A stretch of 64,000 nt of DNA from an uncultured Clostridia bacterium (GTDB lineage: Bacteria > Bacillota > Clostridia > Christensenellales > Borkfalkiaceae), in NCBI GenBank assembly GCA_947175325.1, contig CAMWME010000002.1, positions 62,001 through 126,000 of the forward strand. Reading direction: 5' to 3'. Shown here piece by piece: positions 8,441 through 17,288 of the stretch; positions within the stretch are counted from its first letter, which is position 1, and each line of letters starts with the position of its first letter. The notes beneath the pieces are model-generated. The model was not told where the DNA came from. It was given only the letters and a program-made list of their open reading frames with translations, and did no database searches. The position numbers and the translations under genes were made by a program.

Positions 8441-9748
8441 TTAAAACCGCAATTGTTCAACCGGTTCTTCCGCCTTCGCTTTTTTATTGCCGAGCACCTT
8501 TAAAACTATCGTCCCCGCCAAAACGATAACCGACAAGACGAGCACGGCTATCGGCATAGCGTAAGAAACCGTATATTCCGTTTCGTAAACGGCGCTTAAA
8601 ACGTTTACTAAAACTACCGCAACAGTTAATTGTGCAACGGATAATACCGTATTGGTTATAGCAAACCCCAAAGTTTTGCCCTTTATGCCTTCCGCCGCAA
8701 ACTTTGCCGAAGAGTACAACACCTTGACTGTAAAAACCAGCAACAGTATTTGGATAACGAAGCCCACCACACCGAGGCTCGCGGTTAATGCGGCACGCCC
8801 GTCATGGTAATATCTGTACGCGCCGACTACGAAAGTTAAAAAGCCGGCAGCGTCGGTAACCGACGAACTTCCCGCATAACCTACCGAACAAACGGGCGAA
8901 ACCAGCAAAGCGGCAACCGCGATTGAAAGAACGCCTATCACCAAAGCTATCGACGAATTGACGATAACTTTCGGATTCTTATATTCACCTATTCTTACGA
9001 CGAATTTGCAAACGAAATAACAGCCTACCGCTATACCGCCCAAAATCAACCCGAGCAAAGTTGCCGCACTGAACCCAACGGTTGACAAGGTAATCGAGCT
9101 CGTATACGGGTCGTAATACTTATAAGCGTTGCCGGCAAGAAAAGCCGAAGCAAATAGAGCAAACGAAAGATAAGTCAGTAAAGCGGGCTTAACAAAGTTC
9201 ACGCCCTCTTTTTTATGGGCAAATTGCTTAACGCATTTTACAATCGTAATTATCGCAAATACAACACCGCATATTAACGCGGCAGCAGAAATGCCCATTT
9301 TAATCCAGACGGGCAGCCACTCGTAAATGGTTTTCGACGTCATATCCTCGTACACGCCGAAGAAATAATAGTATAAGGTGTTAGTATTACTGTCATACAG
9401 TATATTGTTTACGTATAACCTACCGGTTACTCCTATACAGAAAGTGAAAATAAAACCTATTAGCGCGGCAAAACCGGCAAAGCCGAAGCTAACGTAATTT
9501 ACGATTTTCTTCCAGTCGTATGCTTTTGCGGGCGTAGTCTGCCGTGCGTCGGGTTCTGCGGCAACCGTTTTTTCGGGAACCGCGTTTATACCGTTGACGC
9601 TTTTACCGCAAACGCCGCAAAACTTGGCGTCTTCGTCCAGCTCCGCACCGCAAGAGGTGCAAATTTTTTTGCCGTCCAATCTACTGCCGCAGCTTTGGCA
9701 AAACTTGAAATTTTCGGGGTTTTCCGCCCCGCACTTTTTACAAATCAT
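8441..9748 (-). CDS. Zinc-ribbon multi-helix membrane protein
   Basis: The protein begins with two zinc ribbons, MICKKCGAENPENFKFCQSC and a second CTSCGAELDEDAKFCGVCG, followed by a short linker and roughly eight to ten membrane helices. I start it at the ATG at 9748 (435 aa), which has an AAGGAT ribosome site and puts the first CxxC at the N-terminus as usual for zinc_ribbon_2 proteins. The longer ORF would run through the GC-rich hairpin. Such tandem-ribbon membrane proteins are common in Clostridia and have no assigned role. It is the last gene after uxaC and may be a bystander. Confidence 0.8.
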   Translation of the reverse strand: MICKKCGAENPENFKFCQSCGSRLDGKKICTSCGAELDEDAKFCGVCGKSVNGINAVPEKTVAAEPDARQTTPAKAYDWKKIVNYVSFGFAGFAALIGFIFTFCIGVTGRLYVNNILYDSNTNTLYYYFFGVYEDMTSKTIYEWLPVWIKMGISAAALICGVVFAIITIVKCVKQFAHKKEGVNFVKPALLTYLSFALFASAFLAGNAYKYYDPYTSSITLSTVGFSAATLLGLILGGIAVGCYFVCKFVVRIGEYKNPKVIVNSSIALVIGVLSIAVAALLVSPVCSVGYAGSSSVTDAAGFLTFVVGAYRYYHDGRAALTASLGVVGFVIQILLLVFTVKVLYSSAKFAAEGIKGKTLGFAITNTVLSVAQLTVAVVLVNVLSAVYETEYTVSYAMPIAVLVLSVIVLAGTIVLKVLGNKKAKAEEPVEQLRF

Positions 9749-9768
9749 TTTTATATCCTTAGTTAATT

Positions 9769-9790
9769 GCGCGCGGCTTTCACCGCGCGC
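9769..9790 (-). terminator. GC-rich stem-loop after uxaC
   Basis: GCGCGCGG and CCGCGCGC form a perfect 8-bp stem with a 6-nt loop, 16 bp past the uxaC stop. There is no strong U-tract on the minus strand, so termination would be partial and the zinc-ribbon gene could receive readthrough. Confidence 0.55.
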
Positions 9791-9805
9791 AATATTCATT
9801 TTTAA

Positions 9806-11218
9806 TTAAAAACCGAAAAATTCCGCTGCGTTGTTATAGCAAACGTCCTCAACGATTTTGCCGAGGCGGGGAAGCTCTTCCGCGGGGTATTGCCCGCTTT
9901 CAACCAAACGACCGAGCATTTGGCAGAGTATTCTTCTGTAATACTCGTGGCGGGGATATGCAAGGAACGAACGGCTGTCCGTAAGCATACCGACGGACTG
10001 AGCAACCAAGCCCACTTGCATAAGCGTTTCAAGGTTTTGGCGCATACCGTCTTGCTGGTCTAAGAACCACCAAGCCGTGCCGACTTGTACTCTACCCTTT
10101 ACGCCTTCCTTTTGGAAGCAGCCCGCAAGCACCGTCAAAGCGTAATTGTCGCGGGGGTTGAGGCAGTACAGAATGGTCTTGGGCATATTGCCGTCTTTAT
10201 CCAGCTCGCCCATAAGCGCGGACAGCTTTTCCATATATACCGCGTCCTCGATAGCGTCGTAGCCCGTGTCGGGTCCGATTTTTTCAAGCATCGACTTGGA
10301 GTTGTTGCGGAGTGCGCCGATGTGGTACTGCTGAACCCAGCCGTACTTTGCGTATTCCTTGCCGAGGAACACGAGGATATAGCCCTTGTACTTGTCTTGC
10401 TCCTCTTCGGAAATTTTTCCGCCCTTCATACCCTTCAAGAAAATCTTGTTGGCTTCCGCGTAGGTTGCGGGTGCGTAGTGAACTACGTCCAAAGCGTGGT
10501 CGGAAAGTTTAGAACCCATTTCGTCAAAGAATTTTATTCTTTGGGCAAGCGCGTCGCACAAGTCTTGCAAGGATTTGATGGGTTTGCCGACTACGCCCGC
10601 AAGCTGATTTACCCAGCTTGCGAACCAAGAAAGTTCAACGTTGATTGCCTTGTCGGGACGGAACGCGGGGCGAACCTTTACCTTTAAAGTTTCGTCGGCG
10701 TTCATTTTTTTGTGCCACTCCAAGCTGTCAACGGGGTCGTCCGTGGTGCAGACGGTTTTTACGTTGAACTTGTACATCATTTCACGCGCGGTCAATTTCT
10801 CCAAAACCTTGTTGGCTTTGTCCCAAATAACCTTTGCGTTCTCTTCGTTGATAATTTCGTCAATGCCGAAGTACCTTCTCATTTCAAGGTGCGACCAGTG
10901 GTACAACGGGTTGCCCACGAAGTAAGGCATACTCTCGACGAACTGCATATATTTTTTGTAGTCGTCGTCGGGGCCCGAAATGCTGTCCTCTGCATATCCC
11001 CTTGCACGGAGTGCGCGCCACTTGTAGTGGTCGCCGTATCTGTCGCCCGCACCGAGCCAAACCTCGGCAAGGTTGCGGAATTTTTTATCTTCGTAAATTT
11101 CCTTGGGCTGCAAGTGGCAGTGATAGTCTATAATAGGCATCTTCTCGGCGTGCTCGTGATAGAGCGTCTTCGCCGTTTCGGTATCGAGAAGAAAGTCCTT
11201 ATCCATGAATTTTTGCAT
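9806..11218 (-). CDS. uxaC: Glucuronate/galacturonate isomerase
   Basis: UxaC (470 aa) converts D-galacturonate to D-tagaturonate, or D-glucuronate to D-fructuronate, in the cytoplasm. The length and the metal-site motif IDYHCHL (about residues 30-36) are characteristic, as are the downstream blocks such as GNPLYHWSHLE. Its ATG overlaps the uxaA stop as TAATG, so it is coupled to uxaA. It is the first enzymatic step of the galacturonate branch, although it is encoded last among uxaB-uxaA-uxaC. Confidence 0.96.
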   Translation of the reverse strand: MQKFMDKDFLLDTETAKTLYHEHAEKMPIIDYHCHLQPKEIYEDKKFRNLAEVWLGAGDRYGDHYKWRALRARGYAEDSISGPDDDYKKYMQFVESMPYFVGNPLYHWSHLEMRRYFGIDEIINEENAKVIWDKANKVLEKLTAREMMYKFNVKTVCTTDDPVDSLEWHKKMNADETLKVKVRPAFRPDKAINVELSWFASWVNQLAGVVGKPIKSLQDLCDALAQRIKFFDEMGSKLSDHALDVVHYAPATYAEANKIFLKGMKGGKISEEEQDKYKGYILVFLGKEYAKYGWVQQYHIGALRNNSKSMLEKIGPDTGYDAIEDAVYMEKLSALMGELDKDGNMPKTILYCLNPRDNYALTVLAGCFQKEGVKGRVQVGTAWWFLDQQDGMRQNLETLMQVGLVAQSVGMLTDSRSFLAYPRHEYYRRILCQMLGRLVESGQYPAEELPRLGKIVEDVCYNNAAEFFGF

Positions 11219-12690
11219 TATAAAGTAACTCCCGTTTTAAAGATTGCAATTTCTTTGGTTTCGTTAATCTCGTTCTTGGCAAGCTTGCCGTTTGCCGTGT
11301 CGACGATTAAGTCGATTAATTTTTCAAGCTGGGTTTCAAAATCGCTGTCCAAAACCGCGCCCGCGTTGAAGTCAATCCAGTTGGATTTATTCTTCGCAAG
11401 CTCGTTGTTGGTGGCGATTTTTAAGGTAGGCACAAACCCGCCGAAGGGCGTGCCTCTGCCCGTCGTAAACAGCACGAGGTGGCAGCCCGCCGCCGCAATG
11501 TTGGTTACGGCGCACATATCGTTGCCGGGGCCGTTCAAAAGGTTCAAGCCCTTGTGGGTTACGAAGCCGTCGTCAAACACTACGTCCTCGACGGGGCCCG
11601 CGCCCGATTTTTGGGTGCAGCCCAAAGACTTATCCTCAAGCGTGGTTATGCCGCCCGCCTTATTGCCGGGTGAAGGGTTTTCGTAAACGGTCTGCCCGTT
11701 GCGGCGGAAGTAATCCTTGAAGTCGTTGATAAGCTTAACGACCTTTTTAAAAGTAGCCTCGTCCTTTGCGCGGTTCATAAGTAGCTGTTCCGCGCCGAAC
11801 ATTTCGGGAACTTCGGATAAAACGGTCGTGCCGCCCGCCGCCACGATATAGTCCGAAAACAAACCTACGAGCGGGTTTGCGGTTATGCCCGAAAGCCCGT
11901 CCGAGCCGCCGCATTTAAGCCCGACTTTGAGGCAAGAGATATCCCTCTCTTCCCTCTTATCCTTTTTAACCACTTCGGAAATTTCCTTCAAAAGCTTTAC
12001 GCCCGCCCCGATTTCGTCCTCGACCTCTTGGCAGATTAAAAACTTGATACGGCTCTCGTCAACCTTGCCCAAGCCCTCTTTGAAGGCAGACATTTGGTTG
12101 TTTTCACAGCCGAGGCCCAAAACGAGCACACCGCCCGCGTTGGGGTGCTTTACGATTTTTTGTAAAATGAGTTTGGTCCTCTCGTGGTCGTCGCCGAGCT
12201 GAGAGCAACCGTAGGGGTGCGTGTAGGTGAACACGCCGTCGTAGCCCTTTACGCCGTACTTCGCCTTGAACTGCTCAACGATAAGCTTTGCTTGACCGTT
12301 GACGCAGCCGACGATGGGAATAACCCAAATTTCGTTCCTTATGCCGACGTCGCCGTTAGCGCGCGCATAAACCTTTATCTTACGCCCCTTGACGGGTTTG
12401 ATATCGGTGGGAACCTTGTTGTAGGTGTATTCCAAATTTTCCGAAAGGTTGGTATGCACGTTGTGCGTATGAACGTGCGCGCCTTTTTGAATATCCGCCG
12501 TAGCGCATGCGATAGGGTTGCCGTACTTAATAATATTTTCACCCTTTTTAATTTCACGCAAGGTGAACTTGTGCCCTTTGGTGATGTCCTCGGCAAGTGT
12601 TACCCCCTCGTGAACTTCACCATTCTTTAAATCGGTAAGGGCAACCGCAACGTTATCCAGCGGGTTTATTATTATAGTTTTTTTAGACAT
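11218..12690 (-). CDS. uxaA: Altronate dehydratase
   Basis: UxaA dehydrates D-altronate to 2-keto-3-deoxy-gluconate (KDG). An N-terminal SAF-like domain (about residues 1-90) is followed by the catalytic domain with TYTHPYGCSQLGDDHE. I chose the ATG at 12690 (MSKKTIII, 490 aa) because an AGAGGT ribosome site lies just upstream; the ORF track start at 12723 would lie inside the interspersed repeat. The gene follows uxaB after repeat copy A and is coupled to uxaC by TAATG. Confidence 0.95.
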   Translation of the reverse strand: MSKKTIIINPLDNVAVALTDLKNGEVHEGVTLAEDITKGHKFTLREIKKGENIIKYGNPIACATADIQKGAHVHTHNVHTNLSENLEYTYNKVPTDIKPVKGRKIKVYARANGDVGIRNEIWVIPIVGCVNGQAKLIVEQFKAKYGVKGYDGVFTYTHPYGCSQLGDDHERTKLILQKIVKHPNAGGVLVLGLGCENNQMSAFKEGLGKVDESRIKFLICQEVEDEIGAGVKLLKEISEVVKKDKREERDISCLKVGLKCGGSDGLSGITANPLVGLFSDYIVAAGGTTVLSEVPEMFGAEQLLMNRAKDEATFKKVVKLINDFKDYFRRNGQTVYENPSPGNKAGGITTLEDKSLGCTQKSGAGPVEDVVFDDGFVTHKGLNLLNGPGNDMCAVTNIAAAGCHLVLFTTGRGTPFGGFVPTLKIATNNELAKNKSNWIDFNAGAVLDSDFETQLEKLIDLIVDTANGKLAKNEINETKEIAIFKTGVTL

Positions 12691-12713
12691 ATAAACCTCT
12701 AATTTATAAGCTG

Positions 12714-12839
12714 TCAAAAACACAGAGAAGCGAGCAAGACAAGGAAAGTGCGGATTTGCCGACGGGAGTTTACTTATGCGTAAATGACCGAGGCAAAACG
12801 CAAACTTGACACAGTATTGCGACGCTTATATGCGTTTTA
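12714..12839. repeat. Interspersed structured repeat, copy A
   Basis: This is the first of three related intergenic elements (others at 15481 and 25951). The core GTTTAC...GTAAAT and the flanking TTGCC...GGCAA pair as nested stems. The outer arms resemble AAACACA/TGCGTTTT. The distal end of the element supplies the uxaB stop codon. Compared with copies B and C, paired bases change together, which supports a folded RNA or DNA structure. Confidence 0.75.
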
Positions 12840-14303
12840 CTTGCACTCGCCCGTGCAGCCGCCGACGAAACAATCTACGGCAGCTCTCATACCCTTAGTA
12901 TCCATTGCCTTCAAGAAGGTTGCAACGGTTTGGGTTAAGTCGGGGTGAATACCGTTCATATCCATACCCCACGCCTCGGTCCAGCCCAAAGCGTTCTTTG
13001 CAAGGGTGAGGTAATCGCCCTTGAAATTATCCCAAAGCTCCTTCCACTTTGCAAGGTATGCGGGGTCGTCGTTGAGTTTGATTTCCTCGTCGCCCCTCTT
13101 GCCCTTGTGGAATAATACGAGCGCGGAATATGCAAACACGAGGTGTTTGGGAAGCTCGCCTTTAATTTTAACGTAGTCCAAAAGCGTGGGCAAAAGCCTC
13201 GTTTTGAACTTCGTCGTAGAGTTGAGCGCGATAGACATTAACTCGTGACGAATGAACGGGTTTTGGTATCTTTCGATAACGCTGTTTGCAAACGCCGTCA
13301 TTTGGTCCGCGGGAAGGTCGATGGTCGGGTTGACTTCGTCAAACACGAAGTCGCGCACGAACTGCCCTATCGTGGGGTCGTTCACCGCCTCGCCGACGGT
13401 GTCGATTCCGGCAAGATATGCAATAGGCACCATTGCCGTGTGCGAGCCGTTGAGAATTTTAACCTTTCTCTGCTTATAGGGCTTTATATCGTCCGCGAAA
13501 ATTACGTTTAAGCCCGTGCTGTCCGCGGGGAATACTTCTTGTATTTTCGGCTCCTTCTTCAAAACCCAAAGGTGGAAAATTTCACCCTTTACTACATTGT
13601 TGTCGATGTAGCCCGTTTCCTTTTGGATATCCTCGATTTCGTTGCGGGGATAGCCGGGCACGATACGGTCAACGAGGGTCGAAGTGAAGTGGTTTGCCGT
13701 CTTTATCCACTCGATAAACTTTTTATCCATCTTGTTGATAGTTGCAAGCTCTACGAGGCAACGGTACAATTCGTCGCCGTTGTTGTCGATAAGCTCGCAA
13801 GGGATAATGCAAAGTCCCTTGTCCTTCGCGCCCTTGAATTTATCGTAACGCCTTTTAAGTAAAGCCAAAAGCTTGCCGGGGTAGGACTTGGGGCAAACCG
13901 AGAAATCGGTGTCCGTGGGGTCGACCGCAATGCCCGCTTCCGTGGTGTTTGAAATTATAACTTCCAAATCCTCGCTTTCGCCGTACTTTAAAAACTTTTC
14001 GTAATCGGTGAAAGGATTGAGGCAGTCGCCAACCACGTTTATAACTTGGCTGTTCTTTATCTTTTTACCGCCGTCGATACCCTCTAACCTTAAAGTGTAA
14101 AGTCCGTCTTGCTCGCCGAGTTCCTTCACTCTGCCGAAGGGCATGGGCTGAACGAGAACGACGTCCGCCTCTATTGCCTTCTTGTCGTTCAAGTCTTGTA
14201 TAATCCATTCAACGAAAGCCCTTAAAAAGTTACCCTCGCCGAACTGCATAATCTTTATCTTTCTTTCGGGTTTATTAAACAGTTTTTTACTGATTAATTC
14301 CAT
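12837..14303 (-). CDS. uxaB: Tagaturonate reductase (altronate oxidoreductase)
   Basis: UxaB (488 aa) reduces D-tagaturonate to D-altronate with NADH. The N-terminal nucleotide-binding segment MQFGEGNFLRAF (about 19-30) and the C-terminal-domain motif LNGSHTAMV place it in the mannitol dehydrogenase/UxaB family. A perfect AAGGAGG ribosome site precedes the ATG. It lies 15 bp after the MsmX-type ATPase gene, in the same operon. Its stop codon falls inside repeat copy A. Confidence 0.95.
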   Translation of the reverse strand: MELISKKLFNKPERKIKIMQFGEGNFLRAFVEWIIQDLNDKKAIEADVVLVQPMPFGRVKELGEQDGLYTLRLEGIDGGKKIKNSQVINVVGDCLNPFTDYEKFLKYGESEDLEVIISNTTEAGIAVDPTDTDFSVCPKSYPGKLLALLKRRYDKFKGAKDKGLCIIPCELIDNNGDELYRCLVELATINKMDKKFIEWIKTANHFTSTLVDRIVPGYPRNEIEDIQKETGYIDNNVVKGEIFHLWVLKKEPKIQEVFPADSTGLNVIFADDIKPYKQRKVKILNGSHTAMVPIAYLAGIDTVGEAVNDPTIGQFVRDFVFDEVNPTIDLPADQMTAFANSVIERYQNPFIRHELMSIALNSTTKFKTRLLPTLLDYVKIKGELPKHLVFAYSALVLFHKGKRGDEEIKLNDDPAYLAKWKELWDNFKGDYLTLAKNALGWTEAWGMDMNGIHPDLTQTVATFLKAMDTKGMRAAVDCFVGGCTGECK

Positions 14304-14318
14304 AGTAAGCCTCCTTAA

Positions 14319-15428
14319 TTAGTGCCTCTTCAAATCACTCTCTACTGCAAGCTCCGTTTCACAGTCAAACACATATGCTGCGGAGTAGGGCACGAAGAAT
14401 TTGAAGTGTGCACCCATCTCGGGCGTGTGGTGAGGGTTGACTTTTAAAATAACGTTCACGTTGCCTACGTTTGCGTACACGTTGGTCATATCGCCCAAAA
14501 GCTCGGTAAGGTCAACGACGGAGTCAAGCTCGTAGCCGCCCTCTTTGCCCTTTGCGGGGGTCTGAACCTTGATAGCTTCGGGTCTGAACGCGAACACGAC
14601 CTCTTTGCCTTCAAGCGCCTTTACGTCCTTTACGACGGGGGTTAAGTCAAGCTCCAACTCGCCCGCCTTAATTTTGCCGCCCGAAACTACGGACTTAATA
14701 AAGTTCATAGGAGGCTCGCCGATGAACCCTGCAACGAAAAGGTTGCGGGGGTGGAAATACAGCTCGTACGGCGTGCCTATCTGCTGAACGTAGCCGCCCG
14801 ACTTCATAACGACTATTCTGTCGGACATGGTCATTGCCTCGGTCTGGTCGTGGGTAACGTAGATAGTCGTTGCGCCGACGGAGCGGTGAATCTGCTTAAT
14901 TTCCGAACGCATCGTAACGCGCTGTTTTGCGTCGAGGTTTGAAAGCGGTTCGTCCATAAGGAAGATATTAACCTTTCTTATGAGCGCACGACCTACAGCG
15001 ACACGCTGACACTGACCGCCCGATAAGTTACGGGGGAATCTTTCAAGATACTCCGTAAGTCCGAGGATTTTTGCGGTCTGCTTAACCTTTTCGTCGATGA
15101 CGTCTGCGTCGATGCCTTCAAGCGTCAAGCCGAAGCCCAAGTTTTCGTACACGGTCAAATGAGGGTAAAGCGCGTAGGACTGGAATACCATCGCAATTCC
15201 CCTCTCCCTTGACGACATTTGGTTTGCAAGCTCGCCGTCGATATAGAACTCGCCCGAGGTGATTTCTTCAAGGCCGGCAATCATACGAAGGGTCGTCGAC
15301 TTACCGCAGCCCGAGTCGCCTACGAGGCAGATAAATTCGCCGTCTTTGATTTCCATATTGAAGTCGTGCACGGCGTGGTATCCGTTAGGATAAACTTTGT
15401 TTACGTCTTTAAATAAAAGATGTGCCAT
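14319..15428 (-). CDS. Sugar ABC transporter ATP-binding protein (MsmX/UgpC type)
   Basis: This complete 369-aa CUT1 ATPase has Walker A GDSGCGKST, Q-loop VFQSYALYPHL, Walker B FLMDEPLSNLD, the H-loop YVTHDQTEAM, and a C-terminal OB-fold regulatory region (about 240-369). Two deviations are visible: Walker A has D where P is usual, and the signature is LSGGQCQRV where most have LSGGQRQRV. MsmX-type ATPases in Firmicutes often serve several importers. No permease is next to it, so it may share the importer at 4.4-6.4 kb with the ATPase at the window edge. Confidence 0.93.
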   Translation of the reverse strand: MAHLLFKDVNKVYPNGYHAVHDFNMEIKDGEFICLVGDSGCGKSTTLRMIAGLEEITSGEFYIDGELANQMSSRERGIAMVFQSYALYPHLTVYENLGFGLTLEGIDADVIDEKVKQTAKILGLTEYLERFPRNLSGGQCQRVAVGRALIRKVNIFLMDEPLSNLDAKQRVTMRSEIKQIHRSVGATTIYVTHDQTEAMTMSDRIVVMKSGGYVQQIGTPYELYFHPRNLFVAGFIGEPPMNFIKSVVSGGKIKAGELELDLTPVVKDVKALEGKEVVFAFRPEAIKVQTPAKGKEGGYELDSVVDLTELLGDMTNVYANVGNVNVILKVNPHHTPEMGAHFKFFVPYSAAYVFDCETELAVESDLKRH

Positions 15429-15480
15429 TTTATTTTTCCCCTAAATTATAATTTCATATTTAATAGTATTCAAGATTTAA

Positions 15481-15585
15481 AAGAAACAAGCAAGACAAGG
15501 AGCGCGAGGAAAACCCGAAGGAGCTTACTAAGGCGTAAGTGACTGAGGGTTGCCGCAGCGCGACGCCGTATTGCGCCGTTTATTT
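15481..15585. repeat. Interspersed structured repeat, copy B
   Basis: The middle copy of the three-member repeat family. Its inner stem is GCTTAC...GTAAGT (versus GTTTAC...GTAAAT in A and C) and the next stem is AACCC...GGGTT (versus TTGCC...GGCAA in A). The A-T to G-C swaps occur on both arms. The element occupies the gap between kduI and the ATPase gene and overlaps the kduI stop codon. Confidence 0.75.
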
Positions 15586-16449
15586 TAAATCGGAAGTTGC
15601 GATGTTGTCCATATCGTCATAGGCCTGGTTCTCACCGCACATACCCCAAATAAAGGTGTAGTTGTGCGTGCCTACGCCGCTGTGAATCGACCAGCTGGGC
15701 GAGATAACCGCTTGCTCGTTGTGCATAATGATGTGGCGGGTTTCGTCGGGCTTGCCCATTAAATGAATAACAGCTTGGTCGGAAGGAACTTCGAAGTACA
15801 TATATACTTCCATTCTTCTTTCGTGGGTGTGGCTGGGAAGAGTGTTCCAAGCACTGCCCTCCGCAAGCTCGGTCATGCCCATTGCAAGCTGACAGCTTTC
15901 GCAAACGTCGCCGATAATGAACTGGTTGATGGTGCGCTTGTTAATTCCTTCAAGCGTGCCGAGGTGGCGCTGTACGCAGTACTTTACGCCCTCGGGTGCG
16001 GGAACTCCCTCTACGGGTTTAACGATTTTAACCGTGGGATAGGTCTTGTGCGCGGGGCTGGAATTTATATAGAACTTGGCGGGCTCTTTGTCGTTCTTCG
16101 ACGAGAACTCGACTTGCTTCGTGCCCATTCCGATATAGATTCCCTCTTTAAAGCCTATATCGTACTTTTTGCCGTCCAGCGTGATAACGCCCGCGCCGCC
16201 GATATTGATAACGCCCATTTCGCGGCGCTCTAAGAAGTAGTTGGTTGCAAGCTCCTTAAAGGTACCGAGGGACAAAGTCTTTTTAACGGGCATTGCGCCG
16301 CCCGCGATAATTCTGTCTTGGTGCGAATAGGTAAGAAGAATATCGTCAGCCTCGAAAAGCTTTTCGATTAAATATTTTTCCCGAAGCTCCGCAGTGTCAT
16401 ACTTTTTGGAATCGTCGGGGTGATTTGCATAGCGAATGTCAAATTTCAT
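15580..16449 (-). CDS. kduI: 5-dehydro-4-deoxy-D-glucuronate isomerase
   Basis: KduI (289 aa) converts 4-deoxy-5-keto-uronate, the product of lyase-cleaved pectin, to 2,5-diketo-3-deoxygluconate. This cupin-type zinc enzyme shows the metal motif HTHERRMEVYMYFE and the later HSGVGTHNYTFIWGM. Length matches the family. It is 2 bp after the TIM-barrel gene. It feeds KduD, encoded at 22.8 kb. Its stop lies at the edge of repeat copy B. Confidence 0.96.
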   Translation of the reverse strand: MKFDIRYANHPDDSKKYDTAELREKYLIEKLFEADDILLTYSHQDRIIAGGAMPVKKTLSLGTFKELATNYFLERREMGVINIGGAGVITLDGKKYDIGFKEGIYIGMGTKQVEFSSKNDKEPAKFYINSSPAHKTYPTVKIVKPVEGVPAPEGVKYCVQRHLGTLEGINKRTINQFIIGDVCESCQLAMGMTELAEGSAWNTLPSHTHERRMEVYMYFEVPSDQAVIHLMGKPDETRHIIMHNEQAVISPSWSIHSGVGTHNYTFIWGMCGENQAYDDMDNIATSDLK

Positions 16450-16451
16450 AA

Positions 16452-17288
16452 CTAAACTTCACTCCATTTCTTATTTATAAATTGTATACAAGGGACGATG
16501 TCTTCCCCCGTGGTGCCCTCCAAAACGAGGTAGGCGTTTTTATCGTACGCCTTGATTTTGGAAAGGATTTTATCGAAGTCAAACATACCTTTGCCGGGGG
16601 CAACTTGTTTTAGCTTGCCGACCTCGAACACGCAGTCCTTTATGTGGAAAACTACAATATTTTTAAAGGTCTTTAAACCCTCGTCCAAAATTTCGAGATA
16701 GCTATTATAGTTGGACGCGTCAAGGTAGTTGTAGATATCGAAGATAACTTTGATATTGTCGGCGTTTATTTCGTCTATCGCGCGCTTTAAGGTTGCAACG
16801 TTCCAGCAAACGTGCCCCGCCGCGCCCTCCATTCCGACGAACGCGCCGACTTCCTTTGCGTAAGCGGCAAGTTCTTTAAAGGTTGAAATTACCGTTTGCA
16901 AAGCTTCCTCGGTGCGGTTAAGTGGATTGTACGTCCACTTGTCGTCGTTGAACGAGCCCGTTTCCGAGCCGACTATATTACAGCCCAAGTTCTTAGAATA
17001 CTTTAAATAGTCCTTGAAAACCGCTTTGCAGTTTGCGACCTTTTCTTTGTTGGAATGTACGGGGTTGAAGTACGCGCCTATAAGCGGAACGGAAATTCCC
17101 GCGGTTTTAAGCGCGTTGCCTATTGCCGCGGAGTTAGTTTCGTTCAAAGCGTCGGGGGCGTATTTTATTTCGTCCATAAACTTGTACGCAACCAGCTGCA
17201 CCGCGGATATGCCGCAAGCGTTCGCCTTATCTATTGCGTTCTCAAGCCCCCTTACGCCGAGGTCGTGTGTTCTAAACGCGATTTGCAT
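16452..17288 (-). CDS. Sugar phosphate isomerase/epimerase family TIM barrel
   Basis: This 278-aa protein has the xylose-isomerase-like (AP endonuclease 2) TIM-barrel fold. Blocks VIFDIYNYLD and IVVFHIKDCVF mark the strands that carry the acidic and histidine metal ligands. It is in the kdg-kdu operon: its ATG overlaps the kdgK stop as TAATG and kduI follows 2 bp later. The exact substrate cannot be read from sequence. A uronate or ketose epimerase step linked to pectin sugars is likely. Confidence 0.85.
   Translation of the reverse strand: MQIAFRTHDLGVRGLENAIDKANACGISAVQLVAYKFMDEIKYAPDALNETNSAAIGNALKTAGISVPLIGAYFNPVHSNKEKVANCKAVFKDYLKYSKNLGCNIVGSETGSFNDDKWTYNPLNRTEEALQTVISTFKELAAYAKEVGAFVGMEGAAGHVCWNVATLKRAIDEINADNIKVIFDIYNYLDASNYNSYLEILDEGLKTFKNIVVFHIKDCVFEVGKLKQVAPGKGMFDFDKILSKIKAYDKNAYLVLEGTTGEDIVPCIQFINKKWSEV

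Noticed and set aside
10085-11686. Plus-strand ORFs of 200 and 324 aa
   Set aside because: Shadows of uxaC and uxaA in the opposite strand; they cross the uxaA/uxaC junction without a ribosome site.
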